Source of the DNA: Halomonas elongata
Lineage (GTDB): Bacteria; Pseudomonadota; Gammaproteobacteria; Pseudomonadales; Halomonadaceae
Length of the DNA stretch: 64,000 bases
Assembly (NCBI RefSeq): GCF_029081005.1
Contig: NZ_JAJQTQ010000002.1
Coordinates: 219,897-283,896 of the forward strand
Direction: 5' to 3'
Both the position numbers and the translations under genes were made by a program. Under the pieces are notes generated by a model. The model was not told where the DNA came from and searched no databases. It was given only the letters and a program-made list of their open reading frames with translations. Positions 1 to 9,008 of this stretch are shown in pieces; position 1 is the first letter of the stretch, and the number at the start of each line of letters is the position of its first letter.

Positions 1-18
1 AAATTTCGAGGAGTCGAG

Positions 19-450
19 ATGAGCATCAAGAAGAACGGAAGCGCCGTCTGGCAGGGCGGTATCAAGGATGGCCAGGGTACGGTGTCCACCCAGAGTGGCG
101 TGCTCGATGAGGTGTCCTACAGTTTCGCCAAGCGCTTCGAAGGCGAGAGCGGTTCCAACCCCGAGGAACTGATCGGGGCCGCTCATGCCAGCTGTTATTC
201 GATGGCGTTGTCGCTGATCCTCGGCGAGGCCGGTTATACCCCGGAGCGTATCGCCACGCAGGCGACGGTTTCTCTGGAAGAGGATTCGAGCGGCTTCAGC
301 ATCAACAAGATTCATCTGGAGACCCGTGCCAGCATCCCCGGTGCCGATGAGGCGGCCTTCGAGGACGCCGCGAACAAGGCCAAGGAAGGGTGCCCGGTAT
401 CCAAGCTGTTCAATGCCGAGATCAGCCTGGACGCCAAACTGGAAGGCTGA
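19..450 (+). CDS. osmC: OsmC-family peroxiredoxin
   Basis: A 143-residue protein of normal OsmC length. This family reduces organic hydroperoxides with two cysteines, and both are visible: Cys in HASCYSM (about residue 59) and Cys in EGCPVS (about 125). The start is fixed by the GAGGAG Shine-Dalgarno at 9-14, close before ATG 19. It is a monocistronic gene followed by a strong hairpin and faces the next gene convergently. The promoter lies outside the window. Cytoplasmic; role is peroxide and osmotic stress defence, known from the family. Confidence 0.93.
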   Translation: MSIKKNGSAVWQGGIKDGQGTVSTQSGVLDEVSYSFAKRFEGESGSNPEELIGAAHASCYSMALSLILGEAGYTPERIATQATVSLEEDSSGFSINKIHLETRASIPGADEAAFEDAANKAKEGCPVSKLFNAEISLDAKLEG

Positions 451-479
451 CGCCGATAATGACGTAGCGCCGTCTTGTT

Positions 480-509
480 CGAGAGGCCGCCCGACCGGGC
501 GGCCTCTCG
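480..509. terminator. bidirectional hairpin between osmC and the amidotransferase
   Basis: A perfect 14-nt inverted repeat: CGAGAGGCCGCCCG at 480-493 and its complement at 496-509, effectively a 13-bp stem with a GACC tetraloop. It sits between two convergent stop codons. There is no clear T tract, so it may act as a bidirectional transcript-stabilising end rather than a classical terminator. Confidence 0.75.
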
Positions 510-524
510 ACGTTCTGGGCGGCT

Positions 525-1193
525 TCAGGCCCTGCGGGCGGCGTCTACCAGGGCACGGACCAGGCGTTGCTGGGGGCGGTTGAAGATCAACCACTCGGGG
601 TGCCACTGCACGCCGATCAGGAAGTCGTGGTGGCGGGACTCAATGCCCTGTACCAGGCCGTCGCGGTCGCGGGCGACGATCTCGATCCCCTTGCCGGTCC
701 GTTGTACCGCCTGGTGATGGAGGCTGTTGATGCGGCACCAGGTGACCTTGAGGATCCGGTTGAGCTGGCTGTCGCCGACGATGTCCACGGTCTTGCGGGG
801 CAGCACGGTGCGTCGAGGCTTCAATCCCTCGTGGGTCGTGTAGATATCGGGGTCCAGGGTGCCGCCCAGGTGCACGTTGATCAGCTGGGCGCCGCGGCAG
901 ATGCCGAGCACCGGGATGCCGCCGGGAATGAAGCGTTCGAGCAGCTGCAGTTCGAGCTCGTCGCGTTCCGGGTCGACACGTACATCGAGGTGCATCTCGG
1001 CGCCGTAGAGGTGGGCCTGGATATCGTCGCCGCCGCCGATGATCAGTCCGTCGAGGTGAGTTGGCACGGGGCGTGCGGGCGAGAGTCGCAGCGGTCGTCC
1101 ACCATGACGTCGGACGGCGAACCAGTCGAACCACCAGGCGATGCGGCTCTTGCGATCCGAGGTAGTGATACCGATCAACGGGCGCTCGGCCAT
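525..1193 (-). CDS. class I glutamine amidotransferase (peptidase C26, PuuD-like)
   Basis: A 222-residue gamma-glutamyl hydrolase-type amidotransferase. The nucleophile elbow GICRGAQL places the catalytic Cys at residue 99; the His-Glu pair is H198 and E200 in VQWHPEW. ATG 1193 is chosen because it overlaps the stop of the upstream amidoligase (TGATG) and starts MAERPLIGIT, a typical first strand; a longer reading frame upstream is only the shadow of the amidoligase. Families of this type cleave gamma-glutamyl amide bonds. Translational coupling to an amidoligase suggests that the two form and cleave the same kind of bond, not polyamine catabolism as in E. coli PuuD. Confidence 0.88.
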   Translation of the reverse strand: MAERPLIGITTSDRKSRIAWWFDWFAVRRHGGRPLRLSPARPVPTHLDGLIIGGGDDIQAHLYGAEMHLDVRVDPERDELELQLLERFIPGGIPVLGICRGAQLINVHLGGTLDPDIYTTHEGLKPRRTVLPRKTVDIVGDSQLNRILKVTWCRINSLHHQAVQRTGKGIEIVARDRDGLVQGIESRHHDFLIGVQWHPEWLIFNRPQQRLVRALVDAARRA

Positions 1194-2185
1194 CAGTGAC
1201 GCAGCCTCCGGCGCAGGGCGTTCCAGCAGCGACGTGGCCAACTGGGCCGATGGCGTGCGAGATACTGGGCGCCACGCTCGGCCAGGGTGTCGGGGGCGGC
1301 GGCCAGCACTTCGACCTCCAGCCAGCGGTTCCACTCCATGCTGGCCCCCCAGTCGGCTTCGGAGAGCTGGGCGTTGGGCAGGCGGTAGTGGTAGGTCGGG
1401 CGCGGTTGGACCAGGTGGTCGCTCAGCAGCTCGTGGGGATGCTCCGGGGCCAGGTAGGCGAACAGTGGCAGCAGATCGAGTTCCCGGTTGCGGGTCGGGT
1501 TGTGCTCCAGGTAATCGTCGATCAGGGTCCGCAGGTCCGGTCGGTAATCCGGGTCCAGCACCTTGAGCGCGTAGGCGCGCGAGAAGGGGTTGGCATGGGG
1601 CAGGACCTCCCGGGTGATGTCCACCTGGATCTGTTCGCGCAGCCAGCGCGCAGTGAGCAGGTAGGCGCGCAGGCAGGCCAGAATGTCGTCGATCTCGAGA
1701 CTCGGGGCCTCAGGATTGAGATGCAGGCCGAAGCCGTAGAGCAGGCTGGCGTCGGTGCCCTTGGCGCCATGTTGGCGCAGGGCATCGAACAGGGCATCGA
1801 GTTCGTCGAGTTCGTTCCAGGGCACCGGGGGGCAGACGATCTCGGTGGGGACCAGGCCGGTGACCACGTCGCCGATCAATTCGCGGGTGCGGGAATGAAA
1901 ATCCTGGCGCATGCGTTCCCACTCGCTGTCGCGATAGGCCTCCGCATCGAGCCGTTCCTGGTCCGGGTGGGCGTACTGGGTGTCCAGCTCAATACCGAAG
2001 TCACCCCAACGGGCATTCTTGACCTTGAGGCGATGGGCGCTGATCACGTCGAGCTCGCCGCCGAACAGGGACATCACCAGGTCAGCCGTTTCCCTGGGCG
2101 GCAGGCCGGCGAACTCGATCTCGACGCCGACCCGTCGAGCCTGGCCGTCGTCGTTATCGGGGATGGGTGGCGGTTGCGGCGTCAT
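1193..2185 (-). CDS. amidoligase family protein (Amidoligase_2)
   Basis: A 330-residue member of the Amidoligase_2 family, ATP-dependent carboxylate-amine ligases of the COOH-NH2 ligase superfamily. The family signature is the N-terminal RRVGVEIEFAGL strand (about 17-28) with its metal-binding acidic residues and the WGDFGIELD segment (about 60-69). The substrate is not known. The gene is first in a two-gene operon and shares one base with the downstream amidotransferase. Such amidoligase plus GAT-II/C26 pairs have been proposed from comparative genomics to make peptide or cell-wall modifications. The family call is firm; the function is open. Confidence 0.85.
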   Translation of the reverse strand: MTPQPPPIPDNDDGQARRVGVEIEFAGLPPRETADLVMSLFGGELDVISAHRLKVKNARWGDFGIELDTQYAHPDQERLDAEAYRDSEWERMRQDFHSRTRELIGDVVTGLVPTEIVCPPVPWNELDELDALFDALRQHGAKGTDASLLYGFGLHLNPEAPSLEIDDILACLRAYLLTARWLREQIQVDITREVLPHANPFSRAYALKVLDPDYRPDLRTLIDDYLEHNPTRNRELDLLPLFAYLAPEHPHELLSDHLVQPRPTYHYRLPNAQLSEADWGASMEWNRWLEVEVLAAAPDTLAERGAQYLARHRPSWPRRCWNALRRRLRH

Positions 2186-2288
2186 GACGGCATCCTGTTG
2201 TCAGGTTTCGGCAGCCTAACACACTGGCAGAGCATCTTTATGTCAGGATATGTCCTTATACCGTGACTCTCTGGATGGAGACCCGACG

Positions 2289-4598
2289 TTGCTCATCGCG
2301 CACCGCTTCTCGATGGTCCTGCGTGGCCTTTTGACGCTGCTCCTGTTGATGTGGCCGCTGCTTGCGGCGGCACAGCCCTCGCCGCTATCGGGCCTGGCGA
2401 GCGCCAAGCAATCGGAAGGCACCAATCCCCAGGAACTTCAGGCGTCGCTGGATCAGGTCATTTCCACCCTGGAAGACGATGCCAAACGGCAGGCACTGCT
2501 GGAAAACCTGGAGGCGCTGCGTCAGGCCAACCAGCCGGTCGCCGATCAGAATGGCATCACCTCCCAGCAGGGCTTGCTGGGCGCGCTAGCCGATACCTTC
2601 AACCAGCTGGGAGAACAGGCCGAGGCGGGCCAATCTCCCGTGGACGGCTGGCGCCTTCAATTGAGCGAGGGCTGGCAGGATCTGACCGAGCTGGTGGTGC
2701 AGACCGGGAATGCCGAGCTGGTGCGTTTCGTCATCGAACTGACCGTTCTGGTGGCGATCTGGGCCGGCCTGCTGGTGATTTTCATCGCCCTGGGGCGAAT
2801 GCTTGCCAGGCGCCGTGACTGGCCGCTGGATCTACCGCGCGAGCCCAGGGCGCACTTGATGGTGATCCATTTCCTGCGACGCATGTTGCCCTGGGCACTG
2901 GCCTTTGCCCTGACGATGGGCATTGCGCAACTGGTGCCGAGCAGTGCCGGACGCACGGGCGCTCTGGTGATTGCCTATGTCGCCTTGTGCGGGCGCACCC
3001 TGTCGGTGGTGGTGGAGACGGTCATCTCGGTGTTCACCCGTGGGCATCGTTTCGTCGCCGTGCGCATTCTGCAGCATCAGAGCCTGCGGCCGTTGTTCAT
3101 GATCGGCGCCTTGATTGCCCTGGGCGATGCCCTCAACTCATCGCGGCTAACCGAGCTCATCGGTTTCGACCTGGCCAGCCTTTGCTCGGTGTTGGCCAAT
3201 ACCCTGGCGGCCGTATTGAGCGGTCGCTTCATTCTGCGCTTCAAGCGTCCCATCAAGCATCTGATTCGCAATCGCCCCTATTCCCAGCGGCGCGAGAAGG
3301 GGGGGACGTCGGAAGTGGTCCGCGTGGTCGGAGGCCTCTGGCATGTGCCGGCGCTGCTGCTGGTGGGCGGTTCCCTGATGGCGATCTTCGTCACGGGGGG
3401 CGATGTCGGCACGGCGCTGGCGCGTTCGATCATTTCCGCCGCCTTGCTGGTACTGACGCTGGTCGTGGCGGGGTTGCTGCGGCGACATGCCGAGAAGCGC
3501 TCGACGCGTCGCCGCCAGAGCGAGTATCGGCGTCGACTGGAGCGCTTCGGGTATGCGCTGGCCCATGTCCTGGCCTGGTTTGCCTTCGCCGAGCTCTCGC
3601 TGCAGGTATGGGGCGCCTCCTTGATCGGTATCGGCAGTCAAGGGGTGGCCAGCGTGCGTATCGGCCAGGCACTGCTGGGCATTGGCTTCACCATCCTGCT
3701 GGCCTGGCTGGCGTGGATCTTCGCCGATACGGCCATCCAGCGTGCCCTGGTGTCGTCGGCCCGTTCCCGTGGGCGTCGGGTCAATCAGGCGCGCGCCCAG
3801 ACCATCACGCCGATGATCCGCAATGTCATCTTCGCCACCATCGTGATCATCGCGGCGATCGTCGGGCTGGCCAATCTGGGCGTCAATGTCACGCCGCTGC
3901 TGGCGGGTGCCGGTGTGATCGGCCTGGCCATCGGCTTCGGTGCCCAGACCCTGGTGCAGGACCTGATTACCGGTATCTTCATCCTCATCGAGGACTCCCT
4001 GGCGGTGGATGACTTCGTCAAGATCAACGGCCACATGGGCACCGTCGAGGGCCTGACCCTGCGCACCGTGAGGCTGCGTGACCTGGATGGCATCGTGCAC
4101 ATCATCACCTTCAGTCGCATCGACTCGATCCATAACATGTCGCGTCAGTTCGGCATCGCCCTGATGAAGATCCGGATTCCCTACGACATGAAGATCGACG
4201 ATGCCATCACCCTGATGCACGAAACCGCCAGGGCGCTGCGACAGGACCCGATGATGCGCCACCACATCTGGTCGCCGCTGGAAATGCAGGGAATTCATGC
4301 CTTCGAGGATGGCTGTCCGATCCTGCGCATGCGCTTTCGTACGGCGCCCGAGATGCAGTGGGATGTGGCCCGGGCCTTCAATCTGCTGCTCAAGCAGCGC
4401 ATGGAAGAGCAGGAGGTCGATCTCGGCGTGCCGCGCCTCAGCGTCAGCATGGAAGGGCGCGGCGGCGGTCGGCTCGATGGCAGCAGCGAGCGGGGCGACG
4501 AGCGGGACGCAGCGGGTCGCGATCCCGGCGAAGCGGGTGTCGCCGATCCCCATCACCAGACCAGTGCCAGTGGCGGCTCCCCCGATCCCGGTACCTGA
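2289..4598 (+). CDS. mechanosensitive channel, MscS family, large form
   Basis: About 769 residues. A signal peptide (MVLRGLLTLLLLMWPLLAAAQ) is followed by a periplasmic helical domain, roughly 10 membrane segments, and the MscS pore and beta domain (about 530-720): the pore helix is LGVNVTPLLAGAGVIGLAIG, followed by FGAQTLVQDLITG. It should release solutes on hypo-osmotic shock from the inner membrane. TTG 2289 is preferred over the upstream ATG 2250 because GGAG at 2277-2280 sits 8 nt before it; ATG 2250 has no ribosome site. The C-terminal tail (last ~50 residues) is Arg/Gly/Asp-rich and probably disordered. Confidence 0.87.
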   Translation: MLIAHRFSMVLRGLLTLLLLMWPLLAAAQPSPLSGLASAKQSEGTNPQELQASLDQVISTLEDDAKRQALLENLEALRQANQPVADQNGITSQQGLLGALADTFNQLGEQAEAGQSPVDGWRLQLSEGWQDLTELVVQTGNAELVRFVIELTVLVAIWAGLLVIFIALGRMLARRRDWPLDLPREPRAHLMVIHFLRRMLPWALAFALTMGIAQLVPSSAGRTGALVIAYVALCGRTLSVVVETVISVFTRGHRFVAVRILQHQSLRPLFMIGALIALGDALNSSRLTELIGFDLASLCSVLANTLAAVLSGRFILRFKRPIKHLIRNRPYSQRREKGGTSEVVRVVGGLWHVPALLLVGGSLMAIFVTGGDVGTALARSIISAALLVLTLVVAGLLRRHAEKRSTRRRQSEYRRRLERFGYALAHVLAWFAFAELSLQVWGASLIGIGSQGVASVRIGQALLGIGFTILLAWLAWIFADTAIQRALVSSARSRGRRVNQARAQTITPMIRNVIFATIVIIAAIVGLANLGVNVTPLLAGAGVIGLAIGFGAQTLVQDLITGIFILIEDSLAVDDFVKINGHMGTVEGLTLRTVRLRDLDGIVHIITFSRIDSIHNMSRQFGIALMKIRIPYDMKIDDAITLMHETARALRQDPMMRHHIWSPLEMQGIHAFEDGCPILRMRFRTAPEMQWDVARAFNLLLKQRMEEQEVDLGVPRLSVSMEGRGGGRLDGSSERGDERDAAGRDPGEAGVADPHHQTSASGGSPDPGT

Positions 4599-4647
4599 CC
4601 CTTGGCCCCGCTCGGGGCCCGCCTCCCGCTCTCCTGTTTCCCAACGC

Positions 4648-4678
4648 GCGCCCGAGCCCGGTGGCCTCGGGCGCTTTT
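4648..4678 (+). terminator. intrinsic terminator of the MscS gene
   Basis: A 9-bp stem, GCGCCCGAG (4648-4656) with CTCGGGCGC (4666-4674), followed by TTTT. It lies 50 nt after the channel stop codon. Confidence 0.8.
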
Positions 4679-4793
4679 CCGACGCTCTGTCCCCTGTGTC
4701 CCGTTCCCTCGCCGCCCCAGCAAGGCGTTCCCCCGTTCGACCACGCCAGTCCCTGCGGCTGCAGGGCGTGAGATACGACCATGGTTGGAATCA

Positions 4794-4826
4794 GTAAACG
4801 TTTACGGTTTGGAAGTAAACGTTTAC
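4794..4826. promoter_or_regulatory. tandem LacI-family operators
   Basis: Two identical perfect 12-bp palindromes, GTAAACGTTTAC, at 4794-4805 and 4815-4826. Their centres are 21 bp apart, two helical turns, so two dimers would bind the same face of the DNA. The central CG in a palindrome is the hallmark of LacI/GalR operators. They lie 72 bp before the ThuA gene, and a LacI-family regulator is encoded at 6842 in the same direction, so local control is the simple reading. Confidence 0.85.
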
Positions 4827-4897
4827 TTTGACGTCATGTCGCCGGTATCGGCGGCGTTTTCATCGCCCGCCCGGGCAACGCCAGAAGGAGCCAATCC

Positions 4898-5677
4898 ATG
4901 ACGATCAAGGTCACGGTCTGGGGCGAGAACGTCCACGAGCAGACCAACGACGTGGTAGCGCGCATCTATCCCGAGGGCATGCACGCCTGCATTGCCGCGG
5001 GGCTCAACGAGGACCCGCAGATCGAGGCGCGCGCCGTCACGCTGCAGGACCCCGAACAGGGGCTGTCCGAGGCGCTGCTCGACGATACCGACGTGCTGCT
5101 GTGGTGGGGGCACGCGGCCCACGGCGATGTCCGCGACGAGATTGTCGACCGTGTCCAGGCCCGGGTGCTGCAGGGCATGGGCCTGCTGGTGCTGCACTCC
5201 GGCCACTACGCGAAGATCTTCAAGCGCCTGATGGGCACCACCTGCTCGCTGAAGTGGCGCGAGGCCGGCGAGCGGGAGCGGCTGTGGGTGATCAACCCCG
5301 GCCATCCCATCGTTCAGGGGCTGGGCGACTACCTCGAGCTGCCGCACAGCGAGATGTACGGCGAGCCCTTCGCGGTGCCCAACCCCGACGAGGTGATCTT
5401 CATCAGCGCCTTCGAGGGCGGCGAGGTGTTCCGCTCCGGCCTCACCTACAAGCGCGGCAATGGCAGGATCTTCTACTTCGGCCCCGGCCACGAGACCTAC
5501 CCGATCTACTACGACGACCAGGTACGCCGGGTGCTCAAGAACGGCGTCAAGTGGGCCTGCCCCGAGGGCTCGCGGTGGATCGACCGCTGCCCCAACGTGC
5601 CGCCCGAGCAGGCGCCGAATCCGGTCGAGGTCAAGGGCGAGGGGTTGCACAAGCCCGGCGAGGAGGGCTTCAAGTGA
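4898..5677 (+). CDS. thuA: ThuA domain protein
   Basis: A 259-residue protein whose whole length fits the ThuA (trehalose utilisation) domain, a glutamine-amidotransferase-like fold: VWGENVHEQ near the start, [14 protein letters not shown] (about 65-78), the [17 protein letters not shown] strand (about 97-113), and [10 protein letters not shown] near the end. In rhizobia ThuA/ThuB take part in trehalose-type disaccharide use through 3-keto sugars. AGGAG precedes ATG 4898. The gene overlaps the downstream dehydrogenase by one base and follows two LacI operators. The symbol is by family; the sugar is not known. Confidence 0.85.
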   Translation: MTIKVTVWGENVHEQTNDVVARIYPEGMHACIAAGLNEDPQIEARAVTLQDPEQGLSEALLDDTDVLLWWGHAAHGDVRDEIVDRVQARVLQGMGLLVLHSGHYAKIFKRLMGTTCSLKWREAGERERLWVINPGHPIVQGLGDYLELPHSEMYGEPFAVPNPDEVIFISAFEGGEVFRSGLTYKRGNGRIFYFGPGHETYPIYYDDQVRRVLKNGVKWACPEGSRWIDRCPNVPPEQAPNPVEVKGEGLHKPGEEGFK

Positions 5678-6732
5678 TGCGACTGGCGATCATCGGTGCC
5701 GGCGGGATGGCCGGCCAGCACGCTCAGCGGTTCCAGGAGATCGCGGACGTCGAGGTAGTGGCAGTCTGCGACCTGGACGGTGACAAGGCCCGCACCTTCG
5801 CCGAGGCCCACGACATCCCCGAGGCCTATGCCGACCTGGCGACCATGCTGGCCCGTGACGACATCCAGGCGGTGAGCAACGCCACCCCGGACGGCGTGCA
5901 CAAGGCGACGTCGCTGGCCGCCATCGCCGCCGGCAAGCACATCCTCTGCGAGAAGCCGCTGGCCACTAACGCCGCCGATGCCGAGGAAATGGCCGCGGCA
6001 GCCCGCGAGGCCGGGGTGATCAACATGGTCAACCTCAGCTATCGCGATGCCCCGGCGATCCAACTGGCCCGCGAACTGGTGGCCGACGGCCGGCTGGGGC
6101 GGGTGATGCATGTCGACGCCAGTTACCGCCAGAGCTGGCTGGTGAGCGACGCCTGGGGACGCTGGGACCAGGACAGCCAGTGGCTGTGGCGGCTTTCCGG
6201 AGCGCATGGCAGCAAGGGAGTGCTGGGCGACGTGGGGGTGCATATCCTCGACTTCGCCAGCTTTCCGGTGGGCGACATCGCCGCGGTGACCTGCCGGCTC
6301 AAGTGCTTCGACAAGGCCCCGGGCAACCGCATCGGCGAGTACACCCTCGACGCCAACGACAGCGCCCTGATGCAGGTGGAGTTCGCCGACGGCGCCCTGG
6401 GCAGCGTCCAGGCCACCCGCTGGGCTACCGGCCACCACAACTCGCTGACGCTCTCCGTGCACGGCGACCGCGGCGCGCTGCGCGTCGATCTCGACGCGGC
6501 CCGGGACAAGGTGCAGGTGTGCTTCGGCGAGGACGTGCACCCCGCACGCTGGACCGAACTCGCGGCACCGCCCACGCCGAGCATCTACCGGCGCTTCGTC
6601 GATGGTATCGCAAGCGGCGTCAACGACTCGCCCGATTTCGCTCGCGGCGCGGCCCTGCAACGGGTGCTGGATGCCTGCTTCGACGCCGACGCCCGGGGCG
6701 ATGTCCTGCATCTGGAAAGACCGCTCGCCTGA
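5677..6732 (+). CDS. Gfo/Idh/MocA-family oxidoreductase
   Basis: A 351-residue NAD(P)-dependent sugar dehydrogenase. The N-terminal Rossmann motif is LAIIGAGGMAG (3-13), and the family's catalytic EKPL motif follows HILC at about 91-98. The C-terminal alpha/beta domain fits the family. ATG 5677 overlaps the thuA stop (TGATG), which decides the start. Paired with ThuA it most likely oxidises or reduces a keto-sugar position, as ThuB does. No sugar transporter is encoded next to it in the window. Confidence 0.88.
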   Translation: MRLAIIGAGGMAGQHAQRFQEIADVEVVAVCDLDGDKARTFAEAHDIPEAYADLATMLARDDIQAVSNATPDGVHKATSLAAIAAGKHILCEKPLATNAADAEEMAAAAREAGVINMVNLSYRDAPAIQLARELVADGRLGRVMHVDASYRQSWLVSDAWGRWDQDSQWLWRLSGAHGSKGVLGDVGVHILDFASFPVGDIAAVTCRLKCFDKAPGNRIGEYTLDANDSALMQVEFADGALGSVQATRWATGHHNSLTLSVHGDRGALRVDLDAARDKVQVCFGEDVHPARWTELAAPPTPSIYRRFVDGIASGVNDSPDFARGAALQRVLDACFDADARGDVLHLERPLA

Positions 6733-6841
6733 AGTCGCACCGTTCCGTCCGATCGGGCACAATCCCGTGGTCGGCAACCGACGGTATCCGGCAGCAGATG
6801 GCGGCCGGCGCGAGGTCGGTCGCCCGGTGACGAGGCAGGCG

Positions 6842-7813
6842 ATGAGCAGAGAACCGTCGAAGACGGCCAACATCCGGGAAATCGCGCGACGGGCGGGGGT
6901 CTCCATCGCCTCGGTCAGCCGCGCGCTCAACGACAAGCCGGGCATCAGCGAGGCGCTGCGCGAGCGTATCCTCTCCATCAGCCGCGACGTGGAGTACCGG
7001 CCCAGCGCCGCCGCCCGTCAGCTGATCAGCGGCAAGGCCGCGGTGGTGGGCATCTCGCTGGGGCGCCGCGACGTCGAGCTGCGGCCCTACTACATCCTGC
7101 TCTACCAGCACCTGACCGTGGCGCTGCACCGACAGGGCATGGTGCCGATCTTCTTCGCCCACGACCGTACGGCGACCCTGCCCGAGCAGGCCGGCGCCGC
7201 CATCCTGCTCGGCGAGTTCGCCGACGACCCGCGCCCCGAACTGATGACCTCGCGGGATGTGCCCTTCGTGCGCATCGGCCTGGCCGGAGAGAGCTTCTCG
7301 GTGGCGCCGGAAGATCGGCACGGCATCTACCTGGCCACTCGCCACCTGATCGAAAGCGGGCGGCGGCGCATCGCCTTCGTCGGCGACGACCTGCAGAGCC
7401 CTCACAGCCAGCATCGCCTGGACGGCTATCGCCAGGCCCTCGACGAGGCCGGCCTCGAGGCCGCGCTGATCGATATCCCGCCCAACCTGGACCCGGCGCT
7501 GACCGGCTATCGCTGGCTGAGCCGGCGCCTCGAGCAGGTCCCGCGCGCTCATGACGGCCTGGTCTGCGAGACCGACGAGCTGGCCCGAGGCTGCCTGACG
7601 GCCCTGGAGGATCATGGCCTGGACGTGCCCGGCGAGGTCGCGGTTACCGGCTTCGACGATCTGCCGACCCTGGCCGAGGGCCTGACCACGGTGCGCCAGG
7701 ACATCGCCGCCATCGCCGCCATGAGCGTCGAGCTGCTGGGCGAGGCGCTGGCGGGCAAGCCGCCGCGCCATGTGTCGATGCCGGTGGAACTGGTGGTTCG
7801 CGAGACTGGCTGA
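6842..7813 (+). CDS. LacI-family transcriptional regulator
   Basis: A 323-residue regulator. The N-terminal helix-turn-helix (about 8-30: ANIREIARRAGVSIASVSRAL) and the hinge region up to residue 60 are typical, followed by a periplasmic-binding-like ligand domain ending in VTGFDDLPTLAEGLTTVRQD (about 265-284). GAGG lies 7 nt before ATG 6842; the reading frame is open further upstream but without family similarity. It is the obvious candidate to bind the two GTAAACGTTTAC palindromes before thuA. It sits 109 bp after the dehydrogenase, so it may be part of the same transcript. Confidence 0.9.
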   Translation: MSREPSKTANIREIARRAGVSIASVSRALNDKPGISEALRERILSISRDVEYRPSAAARQLISGKAAVVGISLGRRDVELRPYYILLYQHLTVALHRQGMVPIFFAHDRTATLPEQAGAAILLGEFADDPRPELMTSRDVPFVRIGLAGESFSVAPEDRHGIYLATRHLIESGRRRIAFVGDDLQSPHSQHRLDGYRQALDEAGLEAALIDIPPNLDPALTGYRWLSRRLEQVPRAHDGLVCETDELARGCLTALEDHGLDVPGEVAVTGFDDLPTLAEGLTTVRQDIAAIAAMSVELLGEALAGKPPRHVSMPVELVVRETG

Positions 7814-7873
7814 ACGCGTTACAAAGGGAGGATTGGCGGTCCACCCATCTCTTGATGGCAGGAGGAAAACACC

Positions 7874-8239
7874 ATGCGATCGTTGATCCAGACATTGCTG
7901 GCGCCGGTGGCCTGGGTGGCCGAGAAGCTCGGTACCCGACGCGAGGCCTCGCGCGACGAGCCCGAGCAGGCCCGGGTCGACGAGGCCTGCGAGAGCCTGG
8001 CGCTCTACCAGTTCTGGAGTTGTCCCTACTGTGTGCGGGTACGCCGCGAGATCACTCGTCTCGCCCTGACGATCGAGATCCGCGATATCCGGCTCGATCC
8101 CGAGCATCGCCGGGCGCTGATGGAAGGCGGCGGCAAGGCGCAGGTGCCCTGCCTGCGCATCGAGGAGGGCGACGAGGTGAGCTGGTTATACGAATCCAGT
8201 GACATTGTCGATTACCTGCGCCGACGCTTCGGCGCATAG
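7874..8239 (+). CDS. glutaredoxin-like / GST N-terminal domain protein
   Basis: A 121-residue protein with an N-terminal amphipathic extension (1-42) and a thioredoxin-fold domain carrying the dithiol CPYC motif at 50-53. The cis-proline segment QVPCLRIEEG is at about 94-103, followed by a WLYESSDIVDYL helix, the pattern of glutaredoxins fused to membrane-associated leaders. GGAGG precedes ATG 7874. The role is glutathione-dependent disulfide reduction by family; the partner is unknown. Confidence 0.85.
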   Translation: MRSLIQTLLAPVAWVAEKLGTRREASRDEPEQARVDEACESLALYQFWSCPYCVRVRREITRLALTIEIRDIRLDPEHRRALMEGGGKAQVPCLRIEEGDEVSWLYESSDIVDYLRRRFGA

Positions 8240-8283
8240 AGCGGGGGCTCGATTTATCATGCCTGCCATCTAAAACGTTCGTC

Positions 8284-8311
8284 TTGACGTACGTTCTGCA
8301 AGGCGTACACT
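8284..8311 (+). promoter_or_regulatory. sigma70-type promoter of the toxin-antitoxin pair
   Basis: TTGACG at 8284-8289 and TACACT at 8306-8311 are separated by 16 bp, 32 bp before the antitoxin ATG. The spacer holds GTACG (8289-8293) and CGTAC inverted, which could be an autoregulatory operator of the kind YefM binds. The promoter match is good; the operator is inference. Confidence 0.6.
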
Positions 8312-8342
8312 GAGGGAAAGTGAAACATTGTAGAGGTGCGTC

Positions 8343-8585
8343 ATGACCGGCATTACAGCGACTGAGGCGCGCAGCAACCTGTATCGGTTGATCGATGAAA
8401 CGGCCGAGTCCCATCAGCCGGTCGTCATCATGGGTAAGCGGAACAAAGCCGTTCTGGTATCCGAAGAAGACTGGTCGGCGATTCAGGAAACCCTGTACCT
8501 GCTCTCCGTGCCGGGGATGCGAGAGTCTATTCGTGAGGGGATGGATGCCCCCGTGGATGAGTGTGATGAGGATCTGGACTGGTGA
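8343..8585 (+). CDS. yefM: type II antitoxin, Phd/YefM family
   Basis: An 80-residue Phd/YefM antitoxin. The N-terminal DNA-binding part is TGITATEARSNLYRLID (2-18) followed by PVVIMGKRNKAVLVSEEDW (27-45), the family signature; the C-terminal acidic tail (from about 60) is the toxin-binding part. Its stop overlaps the toxin start. YefM proteins neutralise YoeB and repress their own promoter. GAGGTG precedes the ATG. Confidence 0.93.
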   Translation: MTGITATEARSNLYRLIDETAESHQPVVIMGKRNKAVLVSEEDWSAIQETLYLLSVPGMRESIREGMDAPVDECDEDLDW

Positions 8586-8845
8586 CATGGAAGTTGGTTT
8601 ACACCAAACAAGCCCAGAAGGACGCAAGGAAGCTGGCTTCCAGCGGCCTCAAGCCAAAAGCCAAGGAATTGTTGGCTCTGATTGCAGAAGATCCCTACCG
8701 CAGGCCGCCACCGTTTGAGAAGCTTATTGGTGATCTTGAAGGGGCCTATTCACGCCGTATCAATATTCAGCATCGTCTGGTCTACCAAGTGCTCGAGGAT
8801 GAGCGAGTGGTAAAAGTCCTCAGGCTCTGGAGCCACTATGAATGA
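8582..8845 (+). CDS. yoeB: type II toxin, Txe/YoeB mRNA interferase
   Basis: An 87-residue RelE-superfamily ribosome-dependent ribonuclease. The start is MTWKLVYTKQAQKDARKL, and the C-terminal LRLWSHYE carries the His-Tyr pair used in catalysis by YoeB. The RINIQHRLVYQV strand (about 59-70) holds the usual basic residues. Translation starts at GTG 8582, overlapping the antitoxin stop (GTGA), which couples the two. It appears intact. Confidence 0.93.
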   Translation: MTWKLVYTKQAQKDARKLASSGLKPKAKELLALIAEDPYRRPPPFEKLIGDLEGAYSRRINIQHRLVYQVLEDERVVKVLRLWSHYE

Positions 8846-9008
8846 TGCATAACCGGCCGCTGTGCAGAGATCCTCGTCAGGCCTGCCGAGCAACGCCCAG
8901 CCAACCCCAGCCGATACAGCGCGACGAACGCCTGCTCATGGCCGAAAGACGACGCTTGCAAGGCATTGGTGACGGCCTGCATTCATTTCTCTCGAAGGCG
9001 GAGTTCTT

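Noticed and set aside
3147..4556. 469-codon open frame on the minus strand
   Set aside because: Antisense to the MscS channel; composition is His/Gln/Asp-rich as expected for a shadow frame.
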